Assembly: GCA_031119205.1 (NCBI GenBank)
Contig: JAVHYF010000013.1
Span: 1-35,609 of the forward strand
Direction of reading: 5' to 3'
Source of the DNA: Moraxellaceae bacterium
Lineage (GTDB): Bacteria; Pseudomonadota; Gammaproteobacteria; Burkholderiales; Rhodocyclaceae
Length of the DNA stretch: 35,609 nt
Of the stretch, positions 17,841 through 25,170 are shown in pieces. Made by a program: the position numbers and the translations under genes. Within the stretch, counting starts at the first letter, position 1, and each line of letters starts with the position of its first letter. Below the pieces are notes generated by a model. That model worked only from the letters and a program-made list of their open reading frames with translations. It searched no databases and was not told the origin of the DNA.

Positions 17841-18920
17841 TCACTTGGGCCGCGGTCGCTTCAGGGTGCGGTCGGGCACGCTCAGCCGGCCGGCGCGCAG
17901 TTCGCCGACCGCGTTGGCCACGGCCTGTGCGACGTTGCACACCTCCTGCTGCAGCGCCTCGTCCGCATCGAGCGTGTCGTGGCTGGTGGCATAGGGTTCG
18001 TAGTAGCCGAGGTAGCGGTCCAGCCGCGCCTGCTGGCCGGCGTCGACCAGGCCCATCCAGTCGAGCCAATCGCTGAGGTTGCGGCGCAGGCTCTCGATGC
18101 CGGCGACGTCGCCGTGCACGATCACGCCGTACACGCGGCCATCGAGGTGCTTGGGAAAGTCCCAGCCCTGCAGTTCCAGCGCCTTGGCCTCTTCGGCCTT
18201 CTTGCCGTGCGTGCTGGTCGGGTCGGGGTTGCCGCCATCGGCGCACACCAGCCGGTCGATCATGAGCTTGAGCGGACTCGTGGCCTGGTACCAGTGCGTG
18301 GGCGTGAGCACGATCACGCCATGCGCCGCGACCCAGCGTTCGTAGATCTCGTTCATCCAGTCGCCGGTCTGCCGCAGCGAATGGTTGGGGTAGCAGCTGC
18401 AGGGCCAGTGGCACAGCGGCATGGCGGTGGAGACGCAGCCCTTGCAGGGGTGGATCTGCCGGCCGTATTCCGAAGTGACGAGGCTGAGGTCGAGCAGGTC
18501 GACCTCGATGCCGGCCGCCTCCAGCGTCCGCTGCGCCATCTGCGCCATGCGCCAGGTCTTCGACACCTCGCCGGGGCAGGTGCCGTCGTTGCGCGGCGAG
18601 CCGTTGACCAGCAGCACGCGCGAGCGCGTCTCGCTGCGGCCCCAGGCGGCCTGCGCGGCGTCGAGGCGGGCCTTGGTGTCCAGCCATTCCACGGCCAGGT
18701 CGTAGGCGGGGTCGGCGTAGCCCGCGCCGGCCTTGCGCGTGACAGGCGCCTTGCGCCCCTCGTCGTAGGCGTCCCAGGCGATGGCTTCCAGCCGCGCAAG
18801 CGCGTCGGCCTCGGCACCGAAAGCCGGGTCCTGGAAGGGCTGCATGAAGCGCAGGTGGAACTCGCTGCGTTCGAGGTGGCCGGGCGCCTGGCCCTTGCGG
18901 ATCGGAGGGGAGGTGGACAT
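17841..18920 (-). CDS. Flavodoxin-fold NAD(P)H/FMN-dependent oxidoreductase with a Cys cluster
   Basis: A 359-residue protein. After an N-terminal alpha-helical extension of about 100 residues there is a flavodoxin-like domain: VLLVNGSPRNDGTCPGEVSKT (FMN phosphate loop, 102-122), then VIVLTPTHWYQATSPLKLMIDR (203-223), the family flavin-binding loop. Between them lies a Cys-rich insertion, PCKGCVSTAMPLCHWPCSC (Cys159, 162, 170, 174, 176), which could hold an Fe-S cluster as in Isf-type flavoproteins, though the spacing differs. The substrate is unknown. It is monocistronic, with its start at ATG 18920. Confidence 0.8.
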   Translation of the reverse strand: MSTSPPIRKGQAPGHLERSEFHLRFMQPFQDPAFGAEADALARLEAIAWDAYDEGRKAPVTRKAGAGYADPAYDLAVEWLDTKARLDAAQAAWGRSETRSRVLLVNGSPRNDGTCPGEVSKTWRMAQMAQRTLEAAGIEVDLLDLSLVTSEYGRQIHPCKGCVSTAMPLCHWPCSCYPNHSLRQTGDWMNEIYERWVAAHGVIVLTPTHWYQATSPLKLMIDRLVCADGGNPDPTSTHGKKAEEAKALELQGWDFPKHLDGRVYGVIVHGDVAGIESLRRNLSDWLDWMGLVDAGQQARLDRYLGYYEPYATSHDTLDADEALQQEVCNVAQAVANAVGELRAGRLSVPDRTLKRPRPK

Positions 18921-19115
18921 CGTGGCGGGAGTCTGCGCAGCGGCTCCACCGCGCACTGCCAGCGCTCGCCTTACCGCTCGTGCGGCTGGCAGCGCGTCGC
19001 AAGGGGGGCGGCATCCTACAGGCGCCATGCGGCGGGAGGCGCAATGTGCTCCGTCGCGGCGAGGGATGAGCCCGCGCCCCGACCTGTCGTATCCCCAACT
19101 TCGGAGCCTTCCACC

Positions 19116-19436
19116 ATGTCACCTCGCCTGATCGCCCTGCTCGGAACCGCCTGCCTCGTCGCGGGCGTGCATGCCCAATCCAATCCCCCCGGCGTGGCCG
19201 TCCCGCCCAACACCCCCGGCGTGGCGGGCGGCAAAGCGGAAAGCGCGGCCGAGGCGCGCAAGAACATGCGTCCCCAGGGCGAGGTCCGACCACAAGGCGG
19301 CGACCAGCCCCGGACGCCGGAAGGCGGCGGTGTCGGCACCGACCGCGCCGCAGTCGCGGGTGAACGCCGCGCAGAGACGCGCGACCAGCGCCGTCCCGGC
19401 AAGCCCAAGACGACGCAAGGCGGCACGCCCAAGTGA
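19116..19436 (+). CDS. Small secreted low-complexity protein B
   Basis: A 106-residue exported protein with a signal peptide ending GVHAQ. The mature region is Pro/Gly/Arg-rich and highly charged (NTPGVAGGKAESAAEARKN, ERRAETRDQRRPGKPK), ending TQGGTPK. The PGVAG near the mature start and the TPK end match small secreted protein A at 16515, although the middle differs. GGAG about ten bases upstream supports the start. It is divergent from the flavodoxin-fold gene across 195 bp. Function is unknown. Confidence 0.72.
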   Translation: MSPRLIALLGTACLVAGVHAQSNPPGVAVPPNTPGVAGGKAESAAEARKNMRPQGEVRPQGGDQPRTPEGGGVGTDRAAVAGERRAETRDQRRPGKPKTTQGGTPK

Positions 19437-19443
19437 GCCCGCC

Positions 19444-19468
19444 CGCCGGTTCATGCGTCGAACCGGCG
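19444..19468 (+). terminator. Hairpin between convergent genes, possible terminator
   Basis: CGCCGGTTC (19444-19452) and GAACCGGCG (19460-19468) form a perfect 9-bp stem with a 7-base loop, eight bases after the stop of small secreted protein B. There is no T-run, so termination would be partial or Rho-aided. It lies between two converging genes. Confidence 0.5.
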
Positions 19469-19517
19469 TGGAAACCTTGCGCGACGGGCGCGGCCTGCCA
19501 TCAAGAATGACAGCAGC

Positions 19518-20249
19518 TCAGTGCAGCGCCTCGAGTTCCCAGGACACGTTCTGCCAGGCCACGCCGAAGCCCGCGCCGCCCGCGGTGGCGTGGGGTCCGG
19601 CGAGGGCTTGCCGCGCCCAGTCGGCACCCGCGCGGACGCTGTCGATCACCGGCACGGGCACGGCCGGCGCGATGGCCGCCGCCATGCCGGCCAGCCCGGC
19701 GCCGCCCAAGACCACCGCGTCAGCGCCGAAGCGCGCGATGGCGTCCTGGCACGCCTGAACCAGTAGCGCGTGCGCGGCGACGGGATCGGCCGCCAGTTGC
19801 GCGCCGGTCGGCGCGATGGTGTGAATGCCGGCCAGCGACGCACCGGGTTCCAGCGCGAGCGCCAGCCGCTCGAGCATCGGCTTCCATCGCTCGCCGCCGG
19901 TGACGACGGCGTAGCGCCCGTGCCGCGCCGCGGCCAGGAAGGAGGCTTCGGCCAGCCCGCCGACGGGCACGCCGGCGCCTTCGCGCAGCGCGAACAGCCC
20001 CGGGTCGCCGAAGCAGCCGATGAGCACTGCGTCGGCCGCGAGTCCCTGCGCCTTCGCCACCGCCCACGCGTCGAGCACCGTGTGCTGCGCCACCGCGTAG
20101 CTCGCCTCGGAGGCGATATAGGGTGCACCGAAGCGCGCGGTCAGCGTGTGCACGTCGATGCCCGCGCCGACCGCGGCCTTCACATGCTGCTGCAGCAGCG
20201 CGCTGACGCTCGTCGAGGTGTTGGGGTTGATGACCAGCAGCGAGGGCAT
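19518..20249 (-). CDS. Asp/Glu/hydantoin racemase family protein lacking the second Cys
   Basis: A 243-residue member of the family that includes hydantoin racemase (HyuE) and allantoin racemase (HpxA). The opening LLVINPNTSTSVSALL and the block GAPYIASEASYAVAQ are hallmarks. The first catalytic Cys is present in IGCFGDPGL (Cys79). The usual LGCAGM is LGGAGL here, so Gly183 replaces the second Cys. A two-Cys racemase mechanism therefore looks impaired; a one-Cys isomerase or decarboxylase is possible, as in arylmalonate decarboxylase. It is last in the ABC operon, 14 bp after the permease, so it probably acts on the imported compound. Confidence 0.88.
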   Translation of the reverse strand: MPSLLVINPNTSTSVSALLQQHVKAAVGAGIDVHTLTARFGAPYIASEASYAVAQHTVLDAWAVAKAQGLAADAVLIGCFGDPGLFALREGAGVPVGGLAEASFLAAARHGRYAVVTGGERWKPMLERLALALEPGASLAGIHTIAPTGAQLAADPVAAHALLVQACQDAIARFGADAVVLGGAGLAGMAAAIAPAVPVPVIDSVRAGADWARQALAGPHATAGGAGFGVAWQNVSWELEALH

Positions 20250-20263
20250 GTCAGCTCGTCATC

Positions 20264-21160
20264 TCAGCCGCCGCGCCTCTTCGACGCCCGGCGCCCCAGC
20301 AGCGCCGCGCTGCCCAGGGCCACGCCCATCACCGCGAAGGAGACGATGGTCGTGACCGTGCCCAGCGCGTAGATCGAGGGCGTGGTCACGGTCGAGGTGA
20401 GGCCCTGCAGCTCGAGCGGCAGGGTGTTGACGTCGCCGATGGCCTGCGAGGTGCGCGCGATCTCGTCCCAGCTGAGGGTGAAGCCGAACATGCCGATGCC
20501 GATCACCGAGGGGCCGATGAGCGGCAGCACCACGTGGCGAAAGCTCTGCCAGGGCGTGGCGCCGAGGTCGCGCGCGGCTTCCTCGTAGGCCGGGTTGAAG
20601 CGGTTGAACACCGCGAACATGATCAGCAGCCCGAAGGGCAGCGTCCAGGTGAGGTGTGCGCCCAGCGCCGAGGTGAGCAGGCCCAGCGCGGTGCCGTAGT
20701 TCTCCAGCGTGCCTTCGGCGCCCATCGCCGTGAGGGCCGACTTGATGCCGGTGTCCAGCAGGCGAAACTGCAGCCCGATGCCCAGCGACACGATGATGGA
20801 CGGCATGATGAGGCTGGCCACGGCGATGTAGAAGAGCGCATCGCCGCCCTTGAGCCGCTTGCGGAAGGCCAGCCCCGCGAGCACCGAGAGCACGACGGTG
20901 AAGGCCATCACCACCGCCCCCAGCATCAGCGAGCGCCGGAAGGCCGCCCCGATGTCCACCGTGCCCAGCCCCTCGGCCAGCTTGTGGAACCAGTGCAGCG
21001 ACACGCCCCGCATCGGGAACGTGAGGCCGCCCTCCGGCCCCTGGAAGCTCAGCACGAAGATCGTGAACATCGGCCCGTACATGAACACCACGAACAGCGC
21101 GAACACGATCGCCAGCGGCCAGAAACCGGGGGCGCGGCGGTCAGACATTCCGGCTTGCAT
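20264..21160 (-). CDS. ABC transporter permease, PotC-like
   Basis: A 298-residue inner-membrane permease with six predicted membrane segments. The cytoplasmic EAA loop EEAARDLGATPWQSFRHVVLPL contacts the ATPase. It is closest in style to PotC/YdcV permeases of the polyamine/opine/iron class. I chose ATG 21160 (MQAGMSDRRAPG), with AAAGAG six bases upstream; ATG 21148 is an alternative and a GTG/ATG further upstream is unlikely. It is the second permease of the operon, separated from the first by 185 bp of structured DNA. Confidence 0.92.
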   Translation of the reverse strand: MQAGMSDRRAPGFWPLAIVFALFVVFMYGPMFTIFVLSFQGPEGGLTFPMRGVSLHWFHKLAEGLGTVDIGAAFRRSLMLGAVVMAFTVVLSVLAGLAFRKRLKGGDALFYIAVASLIMPSIIVSLGIGLQFRLLDTGIKSALTAMGAEGTLENYGTALGLLTSALGAHLTWTLPFGLLIMFAVFNRFNPAYEEAARDLGATPWQSFRHVVLPLIGPSVIGIGMFGFTLSWDEIARTSQAIGDVNTLPLELQGLTSTVTTPSIYALGTVTTIVSFAVMGVALGSAALLGRRASKRRGG

Positions 21161-21345
21161 GTCAACTCTTTGTGGTCCGGCGCGCCACCCGCAGCAGAAC
21201 ACGGGCTTTGCTCCGGCCGACGAGCGCAGCGAAGTCTCCAGAGCACCCGAGGAACTGGCTTTGCCAGGCCTCTGGGTGCGCCCCCCTCCAAGCCGAAGGC
21301 GCCAGAGAGGGGGGAGCCGCGAAGCGGCTTGGGGGGTGCTTCACT
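21161..21345 (-). repeat. Structured spacer between the two permease genes
   Basis: GCACCC (21244-21249) and GGGTGC (21275-21280) close a long hairpin with inner GAGG/CCTC and CTGGC-TTT-GCCAG (21256-21268). A second set pairs CCCCCCTC with GAGGGGGG, and AGCCGC-GAA-GCGGCT follows. There is no coding potential. Such stems inside an operon often stop 3' exonucleases or lower downstream expression. Confidence 0.55.
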
Positions 21346-22263
21346 TCACAGCTCCTTGCGGATGTCGACGAGCCGCGTGAGCCCGTAGATGATCATGAGC
21401 ACGACCGCCAGCAGGATGACGGCGTTGGCGGCGGCGAGAGGAAACTGCAGGTAGCTGGTCTGCACCTGGATGATCTTGCCGACCGAGGCGATCTGCTGGC
21501 CGCCCATGACGCCGATGGTGACGAAGTCGCCCATGACGATGGTGATGACGAAGATCGAGCCGATGATGATGCCGGTCTTGGACAGCGGCACGATCACGTT
21601 CCACAGCGTCTGCCAGCCGCTGGCGCCGGCATCGGTGGCGGCTTCGAGCAGGCTGCGGTCGATGCGCATCATCGAGTTGAAGATCGGCACGATCATGAAC
21701 ATCGTGTACAGGTGCACGAAGGCCAGCACCACCGAGAAGTCGGAGAACAGCAGCCACTCGACCGGCTCGTTCACCAGGCCGATGCCCATGAGCGTCTGGT
21801 TCACCAGGCCGTTGCGCCCCAGCAGCGGCACCCACGAGATCATGCGGATCACGTTCGAGGTCCAGAAGGGCACGGTGCACAGCACGAAGAGCGCGGTCTG
21901 CATGCCCGAGGAGCGCACGTGGAAGGCCAGGAAGTAGGCCACCGCGAAGCCCAGCACCAGCGTGATGGCCCAGACCAGGAAGCAGAACTTGAGCGTGGAC
22001 AGGTACGTCGACAGCGTGACGCAGAAGTCGCCGTTGTCGGTGAGGTGCGAGCAGCCCTCGAAGATGCTGAGGTAGTTGCGCAGCGAGACGGCCGGGATCA
22101 GCTCGTACTCGTTGAAGTCCCACAGGCTCACCATGCCGATGAGCACCAAAGGGACGATGAAGAACAGCAGGAACACCAGCGCGAACGGCGCCGCCTGCCA
22201 CCACGCGGCGATGGTGTGCAGCGGCCGGGTGGCGGCGTGGGTGGCGGTGGCAGGGGCGCTCAT
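21346..22263 (-). CDS. ABC transporter permease, PotB-like
   Basis: A 305-residue inner-membrane permease with six predicted membrane segments (first LVFLLFFIVPLVLIGMV). The EAA loop is EAATDAGASGWQTLWNVIVPLSKTGI, here written in two parts: EAATDAGASGW then QTLWNVIVPLSKTGI. The periplasmic loop after segment 1 is long and contains two Cys (EGCSHLTDNGDFCVTL), possibly a disulfide. It pairs with the PotC-like permease. It is preceded by a repeat-rich spacer of 155 bp after the binding-protein gene. Confidence 0.93.
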   Translation of the reverse strand: MSAPATATHAATRPLHTIAAWWQAAPFALVFLLFFIVPLVLIGMVSLWDFNEYELIPAVSLRNYLSIFEGCSHLTDNGDFCVTLSTYLSTLKFCFLVWAITLVLGFAVAYFLAFHVRSSGMQTALFVLCTVPFWTSNVIRMISWVPLLGRNGLVNQTLMGIGLVNEPVEWLLFSDFSVVLAFVHLYTMFMIVPIFNSMMRIDRSLLEAATDAGASGWQTLWNVIVPLSKTGIIIGSIFVITIVMGDFVTIGVMGGQQIASVGKIIQVQTSYLQFPLAAANAVILLAVVLMIIYGLTRLVDIRKEL

Positions 22264-22418
22264 GAGAGTTCGGGATCGGGATCGGGATCGGGCAGCCGTA
22301 CGCGAAGGACGCGAAGATCACGCGAAGGGCGCAAAGAAGACATCAAAAGACATGGATGTTCTTTCGCGTTCTTCGCGAAACCTTCGCGCTCTTCGCGCAT
22401 GGATGTCCGTGCCCGTAC
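22264..22418. repeat. Repeat-rich intergenic element (GGGATC tandem plus CGCGAAG inverted repeats)
   Basis: 22272-22292 is three and a half copies of GGGATC. Then CGCGAAG-type units (22301-22338) are mirrored by CTTCGCG-type units (22359-22398), and CATGGATGT occurs twice. Together they can fold into a long imperfect stem. It sits between the binding-protein gene and the permease genes, where mRNA processing commonly sets more binding protein than permease. Confidence 0.7.
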
Positions 22419-23714
22419 TCAGGCCGCCACGAACTCGTTCCACTTGCGAACCATGTACTCGTTCTCGTCCATGACCGCGTTCCAGCAGGCGATGCCGCCC
22501 ATGCGCTGCTCGTAGCTGCCGCCGTCGCGCACCGCGCCGGCCTTGGCGATCACGTCGCCCTGCGGGCTCTTGATGTCCTGCGCGGCGGGCTTGCCTTCCA
22601 TCCAGTAGGCCCACTCGTAGGCCTCCATCTTGGCCTTGGCCGTCTCCAGCACGGCGCTGTAGTAGCCCTGGCGGTTGAGGTAGGCGCCGGCCCAGCCGTC
22701 GAGGAACCAGTTGATGAACTCGTAGGCGCCGTCGAGCTTCTTGCCCGACAGCGTGGCCGGCAGGCCGAAGCCCGAGGCCCAGGCGCGATAGCCTTCCTTG
22801 AGCGGCTGGAACACGCAGTCGATGCCCTTGCTGCGCACGGCCGTCACGGCCGGGCTCCACATCGACTGGATCACGACCTCGCCCGAGGCCATGAGGTTGA
22901 CCGACTCGTTGAAGTCCTTCCACAGCGCGCGGAACTGGCCGGCCTTCTTGGCTTCGATCAGGGTCTTGATCGTCAGGTCGATCTCGGCCTTGGTCATGTT
23001 GCCCTTGTCCTTGTACTTGTGGATGCCCATGGACTCCACGACCATCGCCGCATCCATGATGCCGATCGACGGAATGTTCAGGATCGCGGCCTTGCCCTTG
23101 AACTCGGGGTTCAGCAGCTCCTTCCAGGAATCGATCGGGCGCTTGATCAGGTCGGGGCGGATGCCCAGCGTGTCGGCGTTGTAGACCGTCGGGATCAGCG
23201 TCATGAACTGCGTCGGCGTGGCCGAGAACTTCTTGGAGCCGGCGCCTTCCAGGAACATCACCTTCTTGGGCGCGGTGCCCTGGTCGCCCACGGCCTTGCC
23301 GGCCACTTCACCCTTGGTGAACAGCGTGGTGATCTTGTCGGCGTTCTTGATGCGCTTGGAATCGATGGCCAGCAGGTTGCCGGTCGGGATGATCTTCTTC
23401 AGCGAGAAGTACTCGGTGTCGATCAGGTCGAAGCTGTTGGGCGCGGTGACGGCGCGCTTGGTCACTTCGTCGGTGGTGACGGGGATGTACTGGATCTCGA
23501 TCCCGGTATCGGCCTTGAATTTCTCCGCAATGGCTTTGTCCTGGTTCACCGCGGTGCCCAGGTAGCGCAGCACGATCTTCTCCTGCGCGTGGACGGCCGG
23601 AAACACACCTGCGGCCAGGATGCCCGCGGTGCCCTTCAGCACCGTGCGGCGGTTCTGGTTCGCGCTGGTGTCGACGCTGTCCTGCTTAGCCTTGTCGGAA
23701 TCGAATTCAGCCAT
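22419..23714 (-). CDS. ABC transporter substrate-binding protein, Tat-exported, PotD-like
   Basis: A 431-residue periplasmic binding protein (extracellular family 1/PotD group). The signal has a twin-arginine motif, NRRTVLKGTAGILAAGVFPA (Arg22-Arg23), cleaved near VHA-QEK, which suggests folded export through Tat. The mature start is IVLRYLGTAVNQDKAIAEKF. Later blocks such as FDLIDTEYFSLKKI and EFINWFLDGWAGAYLNRQGYY are typical of polyamine/opine-type binders. I chose ATG 23714 because GGAG lies six bases upstream; ATGs at 23720 and 23726 are badly placed. The ligand is not predictable from sequence alone; nitrogen-linked control suggests an organic nitrogen source. Confidence 0.92.
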   Translation of the reverse strand: MAEFDSDKAKQDSVDTSANQNRRTVLKGTAGILAAGVFPAVHAQEKIVLRYLGTAVNQDKAIAEKFKADTGIEIQYIPVTTDEVTKRAVTAPNSFDLIDTEYFSLKKIIPTGNLLAIDSKRIKNADKITTLFTKGEVAGKAVGDQGTAPKKVMFLEGAGSKKFSATPTQFMTLIPTVYNADTLGIRPDLIKRPIDSWKELLNPEFKGKAAILNIPSIGIMDAAMVVESMGIHKYKDKGNMTKAEIDLTIKTLIEAKKAGQFRALWKDFNESVNLMASGEVVIQSMWSPAVTAVRSKGIDCVFQPLKEGYRAWASGFGLPATLSGKKLDGAYEFINWFLDGWAGAYLNRQGYYSAVLETAKAKMEAYEWAYWMEGKPAAQDIKSPQGDVIAKAGAVRDGGSYEQRMGGIACWNAVMDENEYMVRKWNEFVAA

Positions 23715-23826
23715 TTTCATCTCCATGCCTGGTGGTCAGTGAAAGTGGTGCAACGGGTGTTGCAGCCTGTTGTTACTGGGGTGCCGGCCCCGTCGCCCCG
23801 GCTTGACGGGAAAACTATCGGTGGCT

Positions 23827-24819
23827 TCAGCTCGCGAGGCGATGCACGTCGCTGCTGTTCCACTGCGCAAACATCCGCTCGCCCGGCGAACACGGTGCGC
23901 GGAAGAAATCGGCCTCGGGCAACATCACCGAGAAATCGTCCTGCTGCGGCAGGTTCATGGTCACCAGCACGTAGGTGCCCTGGTACTCCACGCCCAACAC
24001 GTCGCCGGCCATGGTGTTGTCACCCGAGGCATCGCGCGACAGGCGCACCTTGTCGGCACGCAGCGCGATCTTTGCGTCGCCCAGGCGGATCACGTTGTGC
24101 CCGCCGAGGAACTTCGCGACGAACTCGGAGGCCGGCGCGTTGAACAGATCGTGCGGCGAGGCCACCTGCTCGATCAGGCCCTGGTTCATCACCACCACCT
24201 GGTCGGACAAGGCCATCGCTTCTTCCTGCGAGTGGGTGACGTGGATGAAGGTGAAGCCGAGGTCGTGCTGCCAGCGCTTCAGCTCGGCACGCATGCGGAT
24301 ACGCAGGAAGGGGTCCAGCGCGGACAGTGGCTCGTCCAGCAGCAGCACGCTGGGCTCGGTAATCAGCGCACGCGCCAGCGCGACGCGCTGCTGCTGACCG
24401 CCGGAGAGTTCGGAGGGCTTGCGCTGGGCGTAGGGCGTCATCGCCACGCGCTCCAGCAGGTCGTGCGCGCGCTTGTGACGCTCGGCCTTGCCGATGCCCC
24501 GCATCTTCAGGCTGAAGGCGACGTTGTCCAGCACCGACAGGTGCGGAAACAACGCGTAGCTCTGGAACATCATCGCGGTGCCGCGCTCGGCAGCGGGCAG
24601 CAGCGTGATGTTGCGGCCGCCCAGCAACACATCGCCGTCGCTGGCCAGCTCATGGCCGGCAATCATGCGCAAGGTGGAAGTCTTGCCGCAGCCAGACGGG
24701 CCGAGCAGGCAGCAATAGCTACCCGCGGCGACACGCAGGTCGATGGCATGCACGGCGGTGACGTCGCCGTAGCGCTTGGTCAGCTTGACGAGTTCCAGAT
24801 CCGCAGATTTCTGCTGCAT
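23827..24819 (-). CDS. ABC transporter ATP-binding protein, PotA-like
   Basis: A 330-residue ATPase. Walker A is GPSGCGKT (40-47), the Q-loop MFQSYALFPHL, the signature LSGGQQQR (138-145), Walker B LLLDEPLSALD (159-169) and the switch His is in VTHSQEEA. A C-terminal TOBE-like domain (about 240-325) fits the PotA/FbpC class. The start has an excellent site, GGAGG, six bases before ATG 24819. It is first in the five-gene operon. A sigma-54 promoter and an NtrC-like site lie upstream. The next gene starts 112 bp downstream. Confidence 0.95.
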   Translation of the reverse strand: MQQKSADLELVKLTKRYGDVTAVHAIDLRVAAGSYCCLLGPSGCGKTSTLRMIAGHELASDGDVLLGGRNITLLPAAERGTAMMFQSYALFPHLSVLDNVAFSLKMRGIGKAERHKRAHDLLERVAMTPYAQRKPSELSGGQQQRVALARALITEPSVLLLDEPLSALDPFLRIRMRAELKRWQHDLGFTFIHVTHSQEEAMALSDQVVVMNQGLIEQVASPHDLFNAPASEFVAKFLGGHNVIRLGDAKIALRADKVRLSRDASGDNTMAGDVLGVEYQGTYVLVTMNLPQQDDFSVMLPEADFFRAPCSPGERMFAQWNSSDVHRLAS

Positions 24820-24851
24820 GTGAGGCCTCCTCGACGGGTTCGAGGCCTTAA

Positions 24852-24867
24852 AGCATTGCGCATGCCA
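24852..24867 (-). promoter_or_regulatory. Sigma-54 (-24/-12) promoter of the ABC operon
   Basis: On the minus strand the sequence TGGCATG-N4-ATGCT matches the RpoN consensus TGGCACG-N4-TTGCW with two mismatches. The essential GG and GC are present at the exact spacing. Transcription would start near 24841, leaving a leader of about 22 bases that carries the GGAGG site (24826-24830). Confidence 0.68.
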
Positions 24868-24954
24868 GCAAACACACATCCGTTCAACACATTGATTCCA
24901 ATGAAAACAGCGACTGGACCAAGCCAGATTTTGTATGCAATCCAGCGACGTCTT

Positions 24955-24971
24955 TGCACGCAGTTGGCGCA
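24955..24971 (-). promoter_or_regulatory. NtrC-like enhancer dyad
   Basis: TGCACG-CAGTT-GGCGCA is 17 bases long, the length of the NtrC site TGCACC-N5-GGTGCA, with one mismatch in each half. It lies about 115-130 bases upstream of the predicted sigma-54 start, the normal distance for an NtrC enhancer. Confidence 0.5.
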
Positions 24972-25051
24972 CGAACGGAGTGCCTGCCTCAATGCAGGGC
25001 GCTGGCACTCAGCGGGTGAATGACTGGCTGCTCAGGGAGCCGTTAGTTCGC

Positions 25052-25080
25052 TTGGTCGCCGGACAGCGTGCGCATATAGA
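25052..25080 (+). promoter_or_regulatory. Possible sigma-70 promoter of the PEP-CTERM-like cluster
   Basis: TTGGTC (25052-25057) and TATAGA (25075-25080) are 17 bases apart, about 90 bases before the first gene. Each hexamer is only a partial match, so this is a weak call. Confidence 0.3.
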
Positions 25081-25170
25081 CTTCACGACAGTTCGCACGC
25101 CAGCACCGGGCGCGAACCTGCTTGTAAAGCCGTACATCCACATCTACCCCCGAGAAAAAGTGGAGGCGTC

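Larger units (their letters stand above)
24820..25170. other. Intergenic region, 351 bp, divergent regulatory region
   Basis: This holds the sigma-54 promoter (24852-24867) and NtrC-like dyad (24955-24971) for the leftward ABC operon, and a weak sigma-70-type candidate (25052-25080) for the rightward PEP-CTERM-like cluster. It is also where base composition starts to differ from the left part of the window. No RNA gene was recognised. Confidence 0.6.

Noticed and set aside
22272-22400. CRISPR-like array
   Set aside because: The repeats are short, imperfect, partly inverted and lack unique spacers; no cas gene is present.
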